DNA of 64,000 nt from Marimonas arenosa (GTDB taxonomy: Bacteria; Pseudomonadota; Alphaproteobacteria; Rhodobacterales; Rhodobacteraceae): the NCBI RefSeq assembly GCF_030848945.1, contig NZ_JANHAX010000003.1, forward strand, positions 496,001 to 560,000, given 5' to 3'. A program made the translations under genes and the position numbers. The notes beneath the pieces were generated by a model. It saw only the letters and a list, made by a program, of their open reading frames with translations. It was not told the DNA's origin and ran no database searches. Shown here in pieces: positions 62,770 to 64,000 of this stretch. Every line of letters starts with the position of its first letter. The first letter of the stretch is position 1.

Positions 62770-63848
62770 CAGTCGATCAGCAGGCGCGCGGCGCCCGCCT
62801 CGAAGTTGAGACCGATGGTTTCGCCCATGGCGGGGATGCGAGTCCCGGCCGAGTTCTGGACCCGGGCGGTGACCACCTCGCCATCGGTAAGCGTGATATC
62901 GACATGCATGTCGGTGCCGAGATAGATCAGCCGCGACACCGTGCCGGTCAAAAGCCCTTGCGCCGGGTCGGAGAGCGAGACCCGTTCGGGCCGCACCGAC
63001 AGGTGGCCGCGGCCGGAATGCGCGCCCTGGGCGGCGGGACAGGTGAAATGATTGCCACCGGGCAGGGTGCAGGTGGCCTGACCGTTGTCGATGCCGGCGA
63101 CGGTGACGTCGATCAGGTTGGTCTCACCAATGAAATCGGCCACGAACTTGTTGTCGGGCTCCTCATAGATGTCGCGCGCCGTGCCGATCTGCTGCAGCCG
63201 GCCGTCCGAGATCACTGCGATTCGGTCGGACATGGTCAGCGCTTCTTCCTGATCGTGGGTGACGAAGATGAAGGTGATGCCGGTTTCCTGCTGGATCTGC
63301 TGCAACTCGAGCCGCACCGCCTGCCGCAGCTTGAGATCAAGGGCCGAGAGCGGCTCGTCCAGTAGCAGCACCTTGGGGTTCGGCGCCAGGGCGCGGGCCA
63401 AGGCGACGCGCTGCTGCTGGCCGCCGGAGAGCTGGGCGGGCAGGCGGTCGGCGAACTGGGTGAGTTGCACGAGATCGAGCACCTCTCCGGCGCGCTTGCG
63501 GGCCGCCGCCTCGGACTGGCCGAGGCGCAGAAGGCCGAACATGACGTTGCGGGTCACGTCCATATGGGGGAACAGCGCGTATTGCTGGAACACGGTGTTC
63601 ACCGGGCGCTTGTTCGGGGGCAAATCAACTATGTTGTCGCCGTAGAGACGGATGGCGCCCAGGGTGATGTCTTCGAACCCTGCGATGCAGCGCAGAAGCG
63701 TGGTCTTGCCGCAGCCCGAGGGGCCCAGAAGCGTAAAGAACTCATTCGAACGGATCGCCAGGGACACATCCGCCAGCGCGGTGAAATCGCCATAGCGTTT
63801 GGTCACATGATCGATGTCGACGGCAATGTCGCCCTGGTCTTCGGCCAC
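62769..63848 (-). CDS. potG: Polyamine ABC transporter ATPase (PotG/PotA-like)
   Basis: About 359 residues. Walker A LLGPSGCGKTTLL, Q-loop VFQQYALFPHMDVTRNV, signature LSGGQQQRVALARAL, Walker B VLLLDEPLSALD, H-loop VTHDQEEALTMSDR, and a C-terminal TOBE_2 regulatory domain (LSVRPERVSLSD...). The start is GTG 63848 with GGGGGACAGC before it; a TTG 5 codons upstream is the alternative. First gene of the polyamine operon, divergent from the gene at the right edge. Confidence 0.94.
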   Translation of the reverse strand: MAEDQGDIAVDIDHVTKRYGDFTALADVSLAIRSNEFFTLLGPSGCGKTTLLRCIAGFEDITLGAIRLYGDNIVDLPPNKRPVNTVFQQYALFPHMDVTRNVMFGLLRLGQSEAAARKRAGEVLDLVQLTQFADRLPAQLSGGQQQRVALARALAPNPKVLLLDEPLSALDLKLRQAVRLELQQIQQETGITFIFVTHDQEEALTMSDRIAVISDGRLQQIGTARDIYEEPDNKFVADFIGETNLIDVTVAGIDNGQATCTLPGGNHFTCPAAQGAHSGRGHLSVRPERVSLSDPAQGLLTGTVSRLIYLGTDMHVDITLTDGEVVTARVQNSAGTRIPAMGETIGLNFEAGAARLLID

Positions 63849-63878
63849 GCTGTCCCCCTGCAAAGCCTTTGAATACCC

Positions 63879-63898
63879 CCTGAAATGGCCTATTCAGG
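63879..63898. promoter_or_regulatory. Inverted repeat CCTGAA-N8-TTCAGG in the divergent promoter region
   Basis: A perfect 6-bp dyad with an 8-nt spacer between potG and the right-edge gene. It is a plausible regulator site for the polyamine operon. Confidence 0.4.
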
Positions 63899-63915
63899 TT
63901 AAGACGGGGAATCCG

Positions 63916-63931
63916 GGGGGTATATACCCCC
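63916..63931. promoter_or_regulatory. Perfect palindrome GGGGGTATATACCCCC
   Basis: A 16-bp fully self-complementary sequence about 17-32 nt before the right-edge ATG. AATACCCCC at 63872-63880 repeats one half. Candidate operator, possibly of the divergent gene's product. Confidence 0.45.
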
Positions 63932-63947
63932 AGAGAGGTATGCAGAG

Positions 63948-64000
63948 ATGCCCAATCAAGAGGCAGAGGCGCGGCTGGCCCAGACGATTGGGTCGCTGGA
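63948..64000 (+). CDS. Start of an unidentified gene, cut by the window edge
   Basis: The first 17 complete codons read MPNQEAEARLAQTIGSL after AGAGAGG and AGAG purines. This is too short to classify. The position, divergent from the polyamine operon and next to two dyads, would suit a regulator, for example a HTH-cupin type, but nothing in the residues proves it. Confidence 0.4.
   Translation, partial: MPNQEAEARLAQTIGSL

Noticed and set aside
1..64000. Search for CRISPR arrays, insertion sequences, prophage, integrases and tRNA genes
   Set aside because: No regularly spaced repeats, transposase, integrase or tRNA-like structures were recognised by eye.

Overview
The window reads as a piece of chromosome from a Rhodobacterales alphaproteobacterium (Roseobacter/Rhodobacter group). 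The evidence is high GC, dense operons with many ATGA and TGATG stop/start overlaps, a hybrid cobalamin pathway (CbiX beside CobI/CobL/CobH), an alphaproteobacterial type A RNase P RNA, a GAAC-N7-GAAC-like LexA box and family-typical proteins (DUF1636, DUF6732, DUF2927, DUF6629). I see no insertion sequence, prophage, CRISPR array, tRNA or rRNA. Most genes are ordinary core or metabolic genes.

Layout. 1-4.1 kb (minus): cobalamin genes cobI (cut by the window edge), cobL, cobH, cbiX and a small membrane protein, behind a leader that resembles a diverged cobalamin riboswitch. 4.2-5.7 kb: a glutathionyl-hydroquinone reductase-type GST and a degenerate receiver protein. 5.9-8.2 kb (plus): DUF1636, cobC and cobD, which finish the cobinamide side of the pathway. 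8.3-15.5 kb: a lytic transglycosylase, an aminotransferase/kinase pair, a broken Tm-1-like gene, recO, a META-domain protein, a TetR regulator and glpK. 16.1-19.0 kb: SOS-type dnaE2 without imuA/imuB nearby and with a short C-terminus. 19.1-22.0 kb: dtd, hsp20, an acyltransferase and a membrane protein.

22.2-28.4 kb (minus) is one co-directional envelope/stress operon: a 27-residue membrane peptide, an XpaC-like protein, TelA, a DUF2927 lipoprotein, an SPFH-GYF_2 protein, a zinc-ribbon membrane protein and a nitroreductase. It is the best candidate here for a little-described multi-protein system. rluB and tadA follow, divergently transcribed.

30.2-40.1 kb is a catabolic island: a dipeptide-type ABC importer, a LysR regulator with a strong inverted-repeat operator candidate in front of the binding-protein gene, and two tandem YtcJ-type amidohydrolases. 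40.2-43.6 kb holds a DUF1501/DUF1800 pair and a UPF0173 hydrolase. 43.9-50.0 kb holds gatCA, a lipoprotein, an AmiD-type amidase, rnpB, a DMT exporter and leuB.

50.1-57.3 kb (minus) holds a three-subunit molybdenum hydroxylase with a ThiS/MoaD-like protein as the last gene, and a fused E1-alpha/beta 2-oxoacid dehydrogenase coupled to a FabD-like acyltransferase. 57.8-63.8 kb (minus) is a putrescine/polyamine uptake and breakdown operon (potG, potH, potI, potF, a nitrilase-family hydrolase and an omega-aminotransferase), divergent from a gene that is only starting at the right edge.

Two repeat families are scattered between genes. One is a short GAGTATTT...AAGATGAA-type element that occurs at least eight times, often just after a GC hairpin. 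The other is an element of about 100 bp with three copies, two of which contain a possible 21-residue W/L/A-rich reading frame.
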